From Ariolimax columbianus (lineage: Eukaryota; Mollusca; Gastropoda; Stylommatophora; Arionidae), in NCBI GenBank assembly GCA_036924085.1, contig JAVGWX010000013.1, positions 65,329,157-65,393,156 on the forward strand: a DNA stretch of 64,000 nucleotides, in the 5' to 3' direction. The position numbers and the translations under genes were made by a program. Of this stretch, positions 39,129 to 50,045 are shown piece after piece. The notes beneath the pieces were generated by a model. It did not search any database and was not told where the DNA came from. It was given only the letters and a program-made list of their open reading frames with translations. Each line of letters starts with the position of its first letter. Position 1 is the stretch's first letter.

Positions 39129-40035
39129 TTGGAGCATTGTGTTGTTTTGGCAGTCCGAGTCTATATGGATGGATCAGCATTCAAATCTACCTCTTTTGCA
39201 GGATATGGTATCCATATGAAATACCCGGATAGGTCTATATATGAGTTTTGTGATTCATGCGGCAAAAACCGTTCAAATGATGAAGCGGAGGTCGAGGCTA
39301 TAAAAACAACAGTTGAGGTTTTGCACCAACAGTTTGACTTGACAGAATTGTTGCCGGTGGATTTTGTAATTTTTAGTGACTCCAAGTCGGTTCTGGAAGT
39401 GCTGAAGAATATCCCATTCAAAGGAAAGGAGATATTCTTGGTGGGGAGAGTGATCAACAACATCATCACTGCCCACGGGATGAATGTCACCTTGCAATGG
39501 ATCCCTGGACATAGTGAGCTACTAGGGAATGAGATGGCCAACAGGTTAGCAAAAACAGAAGCCCCAAAACAACAATTGGATAAGCCCTGCAAGTAACCAC
39601 ACAGTAAAATGTATTATTAAGGATAATACTCTGGAAATCTGGATGACCAGGTGGGCGACGGAAACAGCAGGTCGGCGTGTAATTAGCTCAATGTCACAGC
39701 CAAAAATTAACGATGACAAAATAAACTGCATAAAAGAGATCAAAGTCTCATCTTTCAGTTCCGAACAGGACATACCGGAGTCAATAGCCACTTGCATCGC
39801 ATCAAGCCCCAGTACCTACCCTTGTGCAGACATTGCTCTCATCCTGATGAAACTGTTCGACATCTACTCATTGAGTGCAAGGCACTTGCAGACACGAGGA
39901 AAAGATTCTTACAAGCACTGCCGACAATTGCCAACACACTGTACGGAGCAGTGAAACAACTGAAGACTTGTATATATATAAGAATGGCATTGGGCTGCCA
40001 AGAGCAGTCTTGCTCAGCAGCTATGGGATAACAAC
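39129..40035 (+). mobile_element. RNase H LINE 3' part with (CAA)n tail
   Basis: The frame 39129-39596 encodes an RNase H domain: VYMDGSAFKSTSFAGYGI, NDEAEVEAIKTTVEVL, FVIFSDSKSVLEVLKNI and LQWIPGHSELLGNEMANRLA. The aspartate normally found in the last block (NE-ADRLAK) is asparagine here. A second frame to 40031 carries HRIKPQYLPLCRHCSHPDET, the cysteine/histidine cluster. It ends in GGATAACAACAACAACAAG. This is a different family from LINE-A. Confidence 0.85.
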
Positions 40036-40039
40036 AACA

Positions 40040-40450
40040 ACAAGTTCACAGCCATTCGACAGGAATCTCGATCAGCAGTCAGTCTACCAGCTTGCTCCAT
40101 GTTCCTGTTTACGGTGTCCTTGATGTCTTGTGTCAATCTATGCCTTGGTTGAGCTCTGCCTCATCTTCGTGAAATAACGCCCTCTAGAACGGCTTTTACC
40201 ATACTGTCATGGCATTTGATGTGGCTGAAAAACCTCAGCTTCCAAGACATAACTTGGTGTAAGCCAGTTCTCTTCGACAATCAGATCTTGCAGGATGGTT
40301 TTATTTGTTATTTTGTTTACATAAAGTATTTTTAGAATTCTTCTGGTGCATATTGTTTCGAAAGCTCCAATCTTCTTCCTGTGATATTTGTCTGATGGTC
40401 TATGCCTTGCATCCTTCGGTAATACGCTTATTTCACATAATTTACACATT
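40040..40450 (-). mobile_element. LINE reverse-transcriptase C-terminal fragment
   Basis: The minus translation includes KKIGAFETICTRRILKILYV, KTILQDLIVEENW and a downstream RHRLTQDIKDTVNR-like tail. It is a degenerate RTE/L1-like thumb and tail. Confidence 0.65.
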
Positions 40451-40611
40451 ATATTAAGAATCTTTTTTTTTCTATATTAATACACACATTTGATTGGACT
40501 ATTTTTTAATGTATTAAAAAAAATTTAATAGCAAATGAAAATGGTGAAATATTACGAATACATTGATGACATGTCTCCTTTAGTTGGTTTATTGGCTTCG
40601 TAATATTTTTG

Positions 40612-40735
40612 TTTTGTTTTTGCGTTCGCCTTATTTTTCTATTCCCCAAGGCGGTGTGCATTGCACTGTCGGCCCAGTGCATACGATTTCAGCATGTGAG
40701 CATGTCACTAAGCCCACGCCGTCCCCTCGGTTTCG
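40612..40735 (-). mobile_element. SINE-A copy with internal deletion
   Basis: The minus strand has GGGGACGGCGTGGGCTTAGTG and CGTATGCACTGGGCCGAC, then TTGGGGAATAGAAAAATAAGG. Most of the tRNA-like B-box region is deleted. Confidence 0.75.
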
Positions 40736-40894
40736 TTATTAAATTATATGCTTTAAACCTTATGGCCTGAATACATGCCAATCTTTTGTGTAGGCTAACC
40801 TGTCCATTTCACCTTCTCCCTCTCTTTCTATCTCTCTCTCTGTTATGTTTATTAATTAATTTATGTATTCATAGGAGAACTAAGACGCTAGTCC

Positions 40895-41235
40895 AGGCAG
40901 GCACAACATACTGACCAGGACGTCATGTCAGAGTCAGACGCAATACACTGACCAAAACCACTATCTCTCTTCCATGTAGCGTTTCCTGGAAACAGGTTGT
41001 TATCAAGACAGCCTGGCTGATGAGATGTGGATCAATATGATCCCTGTAGTAGTGAGCATCACGCCGATGAAGCCAAGCATAGCACAACCGTCTGGAGGAC
41101 CGCGGTCTACCTTCATCAGCACGCTCGGGATGTGAGGAAAGCTACTATAACCCGCCACTTAATGCCCCTTTCAGGGCGAACAGAAGAGTAAATTTAATCA
41201 CTGTGGGCATTCATAAACCATAATAATATTTATAT
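40895..41235 (+). mobile_element. SINE-D copy, near full length
   Basis: It includes an upstream part (ACTGACCAAAACC, CCTGGAAACAGG), then CAGCCTGGCTGATGAG, GTAGTGAGCATCACGCC, GATGAAGCCAAGCATAGCAC, CTTCATCAGCACGCTCGGG and CACTGTGGGCATTCATAAACC. Confidence 0.85.
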
Positions 41236-41239
41236 ATCC

Positions 41240-41915
41240 ACGTATATGACGTCATCATCAGCCACAGTATCAACGAAGCTGAGCAATGCCTAAATGAGCT
41301 CAACAACACAAGTGAGATGGTTGTTTCCAAAAATAGACAAAAAAAAAACAATACACGTTGAACACTTTCTGCCTCTATGAGGAAATGTCGCTTGCAACTG
41401 ACCTTATTAATAGGGAAGGTGTGGGCTAGTGGTTAAGTGACACGGCTCACAAACCGAAAGTGCTTGGTTCGTTACCCAATCACGGCACCGGCTGTCACCC
41501 CGGAGAAGATAATTCTTACAAAATGCAGGAGGACACAGACCCTTACATAAAATGCATGCCGAAGTCGGATATACTTGCCCGACTGGCCTAAAATACAAAT
41601 ATAGTGTTACGCAAACCGCATTGGGGAATAGTGAAATAAGGCAAAACCCAAACAACAAAATTTGACTCCATACATCTATTTGGGCCAAGAAATTACAAAT
41701 TTCCATGAAACAAATCAAAAGATCTCACGAAGGATAATAGCGGGATGGTTGAGCCTCAATTGCGTTAGATCCATTTTTCAACAGATTAAAAACTGCAAAG
41801 CGAGACCTCGCCCTTCAACAGCCTGGTCATTCCAGCCGTGGTATGTGGCTGAGAGATGTGGAAACTACAAAAAATTGACATTGCATGGCTCCAATCTGCT
41901 TAGAGGATGAGCTAG
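41240..41915 (+). mobile_element. LINE reverse-transcriptase fragment split by SINE-A
   Basis: Before the SINE it reads HSINEAEQCLNELNNTSEMV and MRKCRLQLT. After it, TPYIYLGQEITNFHETNQKI, SRRIIAGWLSLNCVRSIFQQ. This corresponds to the region after the catalytic DD of an L1/RTE-like enzyme (YLGQ motif). Confidence 0.7.
41411..41655 (+). mobile_element. SINE-A copy 4
   Basis: Head GTGTGGGCTAGTGGTTAAGTG, diverged B box TGGTTCGTTACCC, core GAAGTCGGATATACTTGCCCG, ending AATAAGGCAAAACCC. It is older than most SINE-A copies here, judging by its divergence. Confidence 0.82.
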
Positions 41916-41924
41916 CCTACACAA

Positions 41925-42400
41925 TCTCACAACAAGGCCATATCCACAACACTACCATCAGAAGTGAAACTTGCTGTAAGGGCATGGTAGATACTATGTT
42001 GATAGGATAGTACAGGTGTGCCAGCCAGATGTCGCAATAAATGGACACATAAAGTGGCCCTGCACCTCGAATCATGGACTGGGATGTCTATCAATGAGAT
42101 GGAGAGATTTTCTATGACAAGATCTTGGTTCGGCATGGTATTTCAAGGCAAAAGGTAGAGATGGCTTGGCTTGGTTTGTTCTCAATCTCCCGTTACCAAA
42201 CCCTGAAAAGGGCTTAAGTAGCAGAATGTAGTCCAGAGAACGGAATGCGTTGTGTTATAGTTTACAGCTTGACTGCGATATTTGCACCTTTCGGTCCAAC
42301 ACATCTAACATCAGCAGGTGAAAGACAGAGACGAGTTTAGATGACATTTGGTTATCTGACATAGCGCACATGCTGTGTCTGAATGAATACCAGGATTACA
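41925..42400 (+). mobile_element. LINE tail split by a short SINE-B
   Basis: The blocks before (41990-42150: CAGCCAGATGTCGC, GGAGAGATTTTC, CAAGATCTTGGTTCGGCATGG) and after (42318-42400: AGACGAGTTTAGATGAC, CACATGCTGTGTCTGAATG) are homologous to 8075-8261 and 8690-8800. Confidence 0.65.
42151..42317 (-). mobile_element. Short SINE-B (3' module only), (AAGCC)n tail
   Basis: The minus strand runs from GCTGATGTTAGATGTGTTGGACC to GAGAACAAACCAAGCCAAGCC. It begins at the same internal point as 38508, 50297 and 55752. Confidence 0.8.
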
Positions 42401-42439
42401 GTACATATATGCGCATATATTTGTCTCCATATAGATGTG

Positions 42440-42885
42440 CATATGTTCCATATATTATCATCATATCTTTTGCAGAACGTCGCTTTCATGGCATCTGATC
42501 TGTTAGACACTCAATCCCTAGCCAGGTCTCCTGTCTCTGCCAGAGTCTCTGTACTGTCCCTCGTCCATCTTCTCCTCAGTCTGCCTCTGTCTCTTTTACC
42601 GGCACCATACCCTAGAATATTGTTCTTTCTAGGCCATTGTGACATTTGATGTGGCCGAAGTAGGTTATTTCTTAGATGTAACGTTGTTTATTGGCCAGTT
42701 TTTTTTTTCTTTATTGAGCTCCTGTAGGATTTCTGCATTTTTTTTGTTTGCTGTCAGTGGTATTTTGAGCACTTGCCTATAGTATTTTAGCTCAAAGGCT
42801 TCAATCTTTTTCCGTAGGGTTTGTATGGTTGACCATGTCTCACATCCGTACGTTGCCATCGGAAAGATGCAAGTCCTCATGGTTT
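42440..42885 (-). mobile_element. LINE reverse-transcriptase tail
   Basis: The minus frame MRTCIFPMATYGCETWSTIQ, then KKIEAFELKYYRQVLKIPLT. A further frame RDRGRLRRRWTRDSTETLAE ends in CGACGTTCTGCAAAAGATATG. Same family as 50600-51395. Confidence 0.78.
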
Positions 42886-42943
42886 TTAATTTTTGTCATT
42901 CATGTATTATACATATTTGCATTTGTGTATATATAGGTTCATA

Positions 42944-43159
42944 CTTTTTTTGGTGCGCGTTCGCCTTATTTCTCTATTCCCCAATGGCACTATGTTTTTA
43001 TTTTGCGCCTGTCGGCCCAGTGCATCCAACTTCAACATGCATTTTATGCAAGGGTCTGTTTCCTTCTGCATTTTCTAAGGGTTTGCTTCCCCGGGGTAAC
43101 AGCCATGCTGTGATTGGGGAATGAACCCAGCACCTTAACCACTATTCCACCCCGTCACC
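42944..43159 (-). mobile_element. SINE-A copy 5, perfect 12-bp TSD
   Basis: TATAGGTTCATA flanks it at 42932-42943 and 43160-43171. The minus head at 43159 reads GTGACGGGGTGGAATAGTGG, and the B box is GGGTTCATTCCCC. Part of the head between the boxes is deleted. Confidence 0.9.
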
Positions 43160-43220
43160 TATAGGTTCATATGAACGTTTCTAATTCTTCATGTGTACAC
43201 ATGTTATTATATATGTGTTT

Positions 43221-43500
43221 TTATGCAATAGGAGGTTGCGTGGCCTAGGGGTGAAACTCACTTGGTTTTCACAATCCCAATATTCCGGGTTCGATTCCTA
43301 CTTGTGTCCAGTTTGGCAGACACTGGGTTTTTTCCTCTGGTAAATGCTCCTCCACGTACGGAAAGTAATGGCAACCTACCGTACTGCACACTTGCCAAGA
43401 AACTTATAACAGCCAAATAGGTGGTGTTTGGTTTGACCCACTGTACCATAACTGGCATACCATGATTCACACACTCCTGGCCATTTTCTGGCTAATGGCT
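43221..43500 (+). mobile_element. SINE-M (tRNA-derived)
   Basis: Head AGGTTGCGTGGCCTAGGGGTG, B box CGGGTTCGATTCC at 43289-43301, then a unique body with CACGTACGGAAAGTAATGGC and CCATGATTCACACACTCCTGG. A body fragment recurs at 44865-44945. Confidence 0.75.
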
Positions 43501-43743
43501 ACCATCCAAGTAATATTGTATCACTTGTCTTGTGCATGCTAATTTTTTATGTTGTTATTCGTTAGTTGTTTCATTTTTTCTTTGTCCCTGATGGCCAGAA
43601 CAGGGATTTCATTCTGATTCTATCTCAGTGGGGTAACTGAGCTGTACCTATTTATGTTACTATTAACTTTTGTCCTTCAGTATCACTAAAGTTGTGATTT
43701 ATATGTTTTCTATCATAGTAGCGTGTTGATTTGAGGGTTGTTC
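43501..43743. other. Unassigned
   Basis: T-rich sequence with no recognised feature. Confidence 0.3.
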
Positions 43744-43757
43744 GTCTTATTAATTTT

Positions 43758-44000
43758 TAATTTTTTTTTTGCGTTCGCCTTATTTCTCTTATCCCCAAGG
43801 CGATGTGCGTTGCACTGTGGTTTTTATTTTGCGCCTGTCGGCCCAGTGCATCCTACTTCAGCATGCATTTTATGTAAGGGTCTGCTTCCTCCTGCATTTT
43901 CTAAGGGTTTGCTTTCCCGGGTTAACGGCCGGTGCTGTGATGGGGATCGAACCCAGCACCTTCGGATTGTGAGCCGTGCCACTTAACCACGCCGTCCCCT
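43758..44000 (-). mobile_element. SINE-A copy 6
   Basis: Flanks GTCTTATTAATTT and GTCTTATTCATTT form a one-mismatch TSD. The minus head GGGGACGGCGTGGTTAAGTGG, B box GGGTTCGATCCCC, core GAAGTAGGATGCACTGGGCC and an A-rich tail are intact. Confidence 0.92.
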
Positions 44001-44049
44001 AGTCTTATTCATTTAAAATGTTATTGCTGCACTGCCATTCATGATTTTA

Positions 44050-44480
44050 ATACTAACATGTTGAGCATCCATACACAACTGAAATTAGTTCAGCTAAGAT
44101 GGGCGGGACATGTTGTTCGCATGCCCGATGAGTGCATCCCCAAGAAGCAGTTATACAGTGAGCTCACAGCATGCAGACCCTCATCAAGAGGACAGAAGAA
44201 ATGCTACAGAGATTCCTTGAAAGTGTCTTTGAAAAGCTTCAATTAAAGTCATCTTCTGGGAGATGCTTGCACAAGAGCATACCACCTTGTATTACCGAAA
44301 ATGCTCAGATTGCAGAGAGTACAGCCATCGCGGAGGCTCAGAAAAAGTGTGATGCCTAAAAAAATAATAATCACAACGATTCTAGTCGGCTCCCCTGATG
44401 TGTGCCCTGAATGTGGTAGAGTATGCCGTTCCAGGATTGGTCCTTACAGCCATCAGCAATGCTCTGATGCTGTCACCATC
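44050..44480 (+). mobile_element. LINE C-terminal fragment with zinc-finger end
   Basis: VQLRWAGHVVRMPDECIPK, RGQKKCYRDSLKVSLKSFN, then in another frame CPECGRVCRSRIGPYSHQQC, a C2H2-like finger that ends many LINE polyproteins of this type. It is homologous to 27100-27330. Confidence 0.8.
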
Positions 44481-44864
44481 TTCTACACACAATGGGCAAT
44501 TTTTATTATTCAAAGAATCGTATCCAACTTTAAATGGCAATGACTTTTGCACTGGCCTATGTTGCACGGAAATGTTCATACGTGCAGCCTAACATGTTTA
44601 ACAGGGAAAAATTGTACGTTGCTACAGAAGTATATTTTGTAGAAAGCAGAAAAGTATATTGAAGAATGGCAAACTTGCTGGCAGCAATTGTTTCACGTAT
44701 TGTGTATGGCTCGTATCTGTGCGTGTGTTCAAACGTATATGCTTATTGGCTTGCATCTGTGCCTTGTGTTCAAACGTATATGCTTATTAATTTGTGCATA
44801 TTTTATAATATATGTGTTCTTGTGTAATCATACTGATAATTTCTTGATTTGTCTACTTTGTCCT

Positions 44865-44945
44865 TGCCGGCGTACCATAATTTACACATATCTGGCCACT
44901 CTCTGGTTAATGACTGTCATGTTAAGTCGTACTGTATCCGTTGTG
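44865..44945 (+). mobile_element. SINE-M body fragment
   Basis: GGCGTACCATAATTTACACATATCTGGCCACTC and onward aligns with 43450-43530 at moderate identity. Confidence 0.55.
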
Positions 44946-44947
44946 GG

Positions 44948-45222
44948 TCCGAAGATGTAGTACAATGAATGAGATAACAATAGCTAATGACTCATAGCTG
45001 GCTGCTTGCATCAGTGGCAGCAAAATAGAGCTGACCAAAACCTTATTGCACCTCAAAGTGGCAGCCCTGGAAACAGGCAGCACTTGTGTAGTCTGGATAC
45101 AAAATGAGGTATAGTAAAAAACATTAGGTGAACCCAGATGCGGCGGACCGAAAGATGCAGATATCGCAGCTCTGCTGTAAAATACAACATCCTTTTCAGG
45201 ATGAGTGCAGAAGAAGAAGAAG
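44948..45222 (+). mobile_element. SINE-C copy 3
   Basis: GGGTCCGAAGATGTAGTAC, ACTCATAGCTGGCTGCTTGC, CCTGGAAACAGGCAGCAC, TAGTCTGGATA, GGACCGAAAGATGCAGATATCGC, with an AGAAGAAGAAGAA tail at 45208-45222. Confidence 0.87.
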
Positions 45223-45745
45223 AATCACCAAAGATGAGCTCAGAAAAGCAGTTATCCATTTTCAGTCTGCCACAAGGCGGGCGGCGAATCAAATCACTGT
45301 AAGACATATGTTGTTTTTCTGTTCGGGGTGAAATAAACAAACATAGCCAGCACACGACGTGGCTACAGCAGTGGCAAAGTGACCTGTAGTCTTCAGTCTA
45401 AATAACCCTGCACTACCCGAGCAACGAGAATAAAGTCGTACGACAGTTTTATTTTCGTGGTGCGCAATATATCAGTTACAGTTTGATACAGTAAAAAATA
45501 TGCATGTAGCGTCTGTGTTTTGTTGTGTCAGATTGCTATGATCATTCGGGTTTTTAAATAACCTTAACTATATTGGAATGTCCAGCACATACGTAGCTTC
45601 CATTTAATGTGATGAGCTAAACAATCTATTGACATATACACGTGTACCAAATGTGTTAAAGCCGTCCTTCTGTCCTATGGAATTAGGACATCAGAGAAAA
45701 AATTTAAATAATTTGTGTTGATCTGAAAATCTGACCAATGATCAT
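45223..45745. other. Unassigned
   Basis: No gene or repeat is recognised. Confidence 0.3.
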
Positions 45746-45748
45746 GCA

Positions 45749-45985
45749 TGGGGTTCTCCGTGGTGAAGTGGTCAAGCCGCTTGCCTTGTGTTCAGACAGT
45801 CGGGGTTCGAATTCGAGCTGTAACAATTGGTTCATGGTGGCAATTTTTCAGGAAATCCCTGGGTTTATTGCTGGAGCTACGGAGTTCGTGCTTTGTGCGA
45901 TGCTCTCTGCAGGCGGAACACCGTTCTATGGAGAGAGACGGAGCCATATGGGGACACCCGCGGCAATGAAGTCGAGCTCTCGCTC
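45749..45985 (+). mobile_element. tRNA-derived SINE (unlettered family)
   Basis: Head GGTTCTCCGTGGTGAAGTGG, then B box GGGGTTCGAATTCG at 45801-45814. The body includes AAATCCCTGGGTTTATTGC and GCTACGGAGTTCGTGCTTTG. A body-like block lies at 15651-15690. No TSD was found. Confidence 0.7.
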
Positions 45986-46139
45986 AACGATCACGCATTT
46001 GGATTACATGTGGGTATTCAATACTTCTGATTCAGTCTCTGAATGGGCCACATAAAAAGATACTGCGGTAATGCTATTAATGGAATAACTCAGAAATACA
46101 GCTTACTCACGCATGAGTGCACACACAAAAATTACACAG

Positions 46140-46420
46140 TATTTTCAAATCCCATTAACGACATTTAACACTTCATACTAATACATATGTTTATTATGAA
46201 TACTTGATGCCATTGATAATAATGAATACTTGATGTCATCGATAATTTAATTTTAGGTGTCCTTAAATAACAATTTCGGCTCTATTTAATATATAATCAT
46301 TTTATTTTGAAAAAAACAAAAACCTGTTTGACATACAGAGCTGCGGGTCTTGTCTCGGACTGTAAGACACAAAACTGCCAAATTATACCAGACTGTAAAG
46401 AGGTAAAGTTGTATAATATT
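46140..46420. mobile_element. MITE-like repeat related to 25367 and 52300
   Basis: TTAACACTTCATACTAATA near 46163 and the right end CAGACTGTAAAGAGGTAA are shared with 52360-52577 and with the MITE at 25367. The left end is not clear. Confidence 0.5.
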
Positions 46421-46811
46421 TGAAACCATTTATTTTTCATGTGGAACACCTTAGAAGTTGTAGTGCAGAATTGTACACAATGCCGCAGTATCTTCTGATC
46501 GAAACATTAGTTTTAAAATAAACAAAGATGATCATAGTCCTTCCAGGATCATGTGTTGCTGGTACAATCTTAAAATATGCTACAAATAAAACGGATACTG
46601 ATAATCCTATTTCTATAACCGAGTCATTTCGGATAAATTGATCACATCCAATTGGTATCAGTCACAGACTAGGTAATGACATAAGCAAACTTTGTATGTC
46701 CAAATAACTGCAGAAAGACACATGGGTTAAAGGTCTCTCCATGACAGCTTGACTTTATCCAACATCATTTCTTGAATTTTTTGTTGACAGTCTGAAAGTG
46801 TATGAGTAATA
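46421..46811. other. Unassigned AT-rich stretch
   Basis: No recognised content. Confidence 0.3.
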
Positions 46812-46872
46812 TATGTTGTATACAGAATCTGCAGTCTTCAAAACCAGTATAAGGAAGTTAAGTTGGGTTAAA
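46812..46872 (+). mobile_element. CR1-like LINE, terminal 60 bp
   Basis: GTTGTATACAGAATCTGCAG, CTTCAAAACCAGTATAAGG and AAGTTAAGTTGGGTTAA: the stem-loop and TTAAG tail alone. Confidence 0.75.
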
Positions 46873-46939
46873 TTAAATCTTTTCAGACGAGATACATAAA
46901 GGTCAACTTGTAATTTACCCATAATTTAATTGCATGTTG

Positions 46940-47450
46940 AAGGCAACAAAGATGGCACCATAACCGGCTGCAGGTCTATATTGCATTGGTGTTTTATTTC
47001 ATTATGGGCTGCCAGACCACGGATTTGCCTGGAATTCACATGACTTACACTTGTGTTCACGGAAATGTGTTGTTGTTTTCCATTTGTACTGGTTAATTCA
47101 TTCGTTTTTTGTGTTTTCTTCCATCCGATTATCCTGGTCTGGACATCAGCTATATGAATAGCACTACGCTTAACTCTTGTGTCGTATTTCACGGTCTGGT
47201 TCACACGGCCGAACTTCACAAGATTGTTATCATTCCCCCTAGCTGTAGATAATGTTGGTTTTCGTGTGTAAAATTTAGACACAACTATAATGGACTGAGA
47301 GAGATGCCCAAGTCACTCATATGCTGAGTGATGTTCCTACGACCTTTTGCGGTTATGGGAAAGACACGACACACACCGTTAGATGTCATTGCCCCTCGCT
47401 GCCTTGCAGGATACCTGCTTAGGTTAAAGGCTTCGGTAACAAACCCTGAG
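46940..47450. repeat. Repeat H copy 2
   Basis: It aligns with 5315-5822 in the same orientation: CACGGATTTGCCTGGAATTCAC, ACATCAGCTATATGAATA, AAATTTAGACACAACTATAATGG, GATGTTCCTACGACC, GCTGCCTTGCAGGATACCTG. No coding region or terminal repeat was found. Confidence 0.65.
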
Positions 47451-47803
47451 GAGAAATCTACATCCTGTGCTATCTCCAGTCATCTCGATAAATATCTTGC
47501 CACTGGCCAAGGGTAGCTCAGGACCAGAGAATGAGGCTGACAAAAGGTGCAGTTTCTTCCTCACTTTAATCCAAATCACCGTGTGAGTCAACCATTTCAG
47601 CGAACACAGCAAGAGAAAAGACTGTCCACACGGTTGAACAAAAAGAGCAATCTCCATCACATGTGATGGACGAAGATATTATAATTGCACCTTAGCTAAC
47701 TTAACAGAGAGTAGCAAGAAATTTACCGACATACACATGTCTAAAATTGCCAGAAAATGAAACAGAATTAACAGATAATACGTATCTGAGGACGTATGGA
47801 CTT
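47451..47803. other. Unassigned
   Basis: Nothing is recognised before the LINE-A insertion. Confidence 0.3.
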
Positions 47804-47818
47804 GTACCCAGTGCAATG

Positions 47819-48445
47819 CTGACAGGCGAAAGCAATGAAAGCCAGATAGTCCTGTTTACAGATGCCCTGGACGTAGTTACAGCACTAAAAAGACAGAAAA
47901 ATACTGAACTTAAGAGCAGTACTCTGTCAACTATGCCAGCAGTCTACACCAAAAAGAGTAGTGGTACAGTGGGTCCCATCCCACTGTAACATCCAAGGCA
48001 ACGAGGAGGCAGACAGACTGGCAAAAGAAGGTGCAAGACTACCACAACCAGATTCTTGTGTGACATATGAAGAGTCCAAAAGGCTTATTAGGGCCAGATA
48101 CATGGCCAAATGGGAAACAGAACATACTGGCTACACAAAAAAATGATGCCTATTACCAGTTGAACAAAAGAGAGCAGGTCGTGGTCTTCAGACTCCGCAC
48201 AGGCCACAACAGACTGAGGTACCACCTATTCAATAAACTGAAAATAGGTGGCACTGACGAATGCACTTGTGGTACAGGGAAAATGACCGCTGAACATCTG
48301 CTGCAAAACTGCCCGACATACAAGGACCAGAGAAAGCACATATGGCAACACTAGACAAGCTCTATGGCAGTGTCGACAGCCTCAGGATGACAGCTGCTTT
48401 CTTCGAACAAATACAGGTTGACGTCTGACAGCGTACGAAGAAGAA
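47819..48445 (+). mobile_element. LINE-A 3' fragment, perfect 15-bp TSD
   Basis: GTACCCAGTGCAATG lies at 47804-47818 and 48446-48460. The GCAATG at the 5' junction also belongs to LINE-A itself, a microhomology typical of 5'-truncated insertions. It encodes FTDALDVVTALK, VVQWVPSHCNIQGNEEADRL, LRTGHNRLRYHLFNK and CTCGTGKMTAEHLLQNC with two frameshifts, then a GAAGAAG tail. Confidence 0.92.
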
Positions 48446-48499
48446 GTACCCAGTGCAATGAAGATGATCTGATGACTAACTAACTATCTTTACTGTTTC

Positions 48500-49385
48500 T
48501 GTTTCTAAGAACTGACATCACTGCACTAAGGGCATACCCATAGATGCTCAGTCTCTCTTATCAAATGGTGAAAGGTATGGATGCTGATGGTCCATGTAGC
48601 TCGCTGGTTGTACACTCTCCTGCGCCGTCCTCTCATGCGCCCCACTCCGCTCGAACCTCGTTTAATGTCAAAACTTTGCAGTCTGTGGATTGATGCTTCA
48701 TCTATTGCGGTGTCCTCATCCAGCAGGCAGTCATTGATTGGTTTCAAAATCTCACTTCTGTCCATCACCAATGGGCACATTTTGGTTGCCCGTGAAGCCA
48801 AGATGTCAGCTCTTTCATTGCCCTGTGAACCCCGGCATGAGCAGGACAGTAGATCCAGGTCAGCGCCTGGAGGTTTGAGGCTTCAACAGCAATCTATCCA
48901 CTCGTACCTAAGCCATCCCGTCTGTACTTTCTGAAGTACGACTTGTGCGTGTGTCATGATGACCTCCTTTGTTATAGAAGTCTCAGATATCCATTTCAGT
49001 GCTGAGGTCACTGCTTCCGTCTCCATTCTCATACTGGAGGTTGTTGACATGTATGCCCTACTGCGCTCAGCAACGACCTCTCCTCTCGCACTAGCCAAGA
49101 AACCCAGCCTGATGTCCCACTGCGCACGACTGATCCGTCGGTGTATATGACAGCGTCACTCTCCTGGGTATTCTCAGTTATCAGCTGATTTACCTCGTGC
49201 ACTGCTATCTCGTTGCTCCGTTTTCTGCATTCCTTGCCTAAGATTATGATGACTCTCTGGTACTCTATCATTCTATCACCAGTGTGGACCCATTCTTCCC
49301 CTTTGGCTATCATCTCAGCTGGAGTGACGTGTCGGATTGTTGTCTCATCCTGTGCCATCCATGACGACCCTCTCTTGACCTAACT
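48500..49385 (-). mobile_element. RNase H LINE 3' part, third family
   Basis: Minus frames: ESDAVIYTDGSVVRSGTSGW (first acidic motif), SMRMETEAVTSALKWI (second), VIMTHAQVVLQKVQTGW (the third motif reads TH where TD is usual) and SQGNERADILASRATK (fourth). The C-terminal RLQSFDIKRGSSGVGRMRGR has no cysteine cluster. Frameshifts separate the blocks. A smaller relative lies at 54640-54940. Confidence 0.78.
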
Positions 49386-49724
49386 ATCGTTACTATATTT
49401 GGGCAGCTCCGTTGATACTTCAAGGAGTGCAGAGGCAGATGTAAGGGTTAGAATTGGTAAGGTTAAGTTCAGCATTCCTGTTGCTGAATAATATATGGAA
49501 ATCCTGAGAAATTAAAGACTAATACCAAGTTAATCATCATCATCTTCTATCCACTTGTGTTGTTAGACATCGTGGGGAGGTGTAGTTTTCTGTCATGTGT
49601 CAGTTTTATCACTGATGTTGTCATTCCGTGTTTCTTCAGTGTATCACTGACACCATCCATCTATCCATCTTTTTCATGGTCTACTTCTTGCTCTCTGGGG
49701 AGGAAGACTAACGTCAGGTCAGGA
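49386..49724. other. Unassigned
   Basis: No supported feature. A TGTCATGTGTCAGT block near 49590 recurs at 62286 and may mark another dispersed repeat. Confidence 0.3.
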
Positions 49725-50045
49725 AAAATATACTAGACATGTTAGTACGAGTCAGGCAAAACATACTGGCCAAGACCCTCACCTCGGCTTACTAGTAGCC
49801 CTCCCTGGAAACAGCCTGTTTTCATGGCAGCCTGGCTAACGAGGTGAAGGATCGACATGATCCCCGTAGTAGTGAGTGACACACAAATGAAGCCAAGCTA
49901 AGCACAACTGCCTGGAAGACTTCAGTCCACCTTCATCAGCTCGCTCGGGATATGAGGAAAGCTACTGCAACCCGTCACTTAACTTCCTTTTCAGAACGCA
50001 CAAAAGAGTAACCTACTCATTGTGGGCATTCCCAAACAACAACAA
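49725..50045 (+). mobile_element. SINE-D copy with (CAA)n tail
   Basis: CCAAGACCCTCACCTCGGC, CCCTGGAAACAGCCTG, CATGGCAGCCTGGCTAACG, GATCCCCGTAGTAGTGAG, CTTCATCAGCTCGCTCGGG, GTGGGCATTCCCAAACAACAACAAC. The most complete SINE-D, and it inserted next to a minus LINE tail. Confidence 0.87.
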
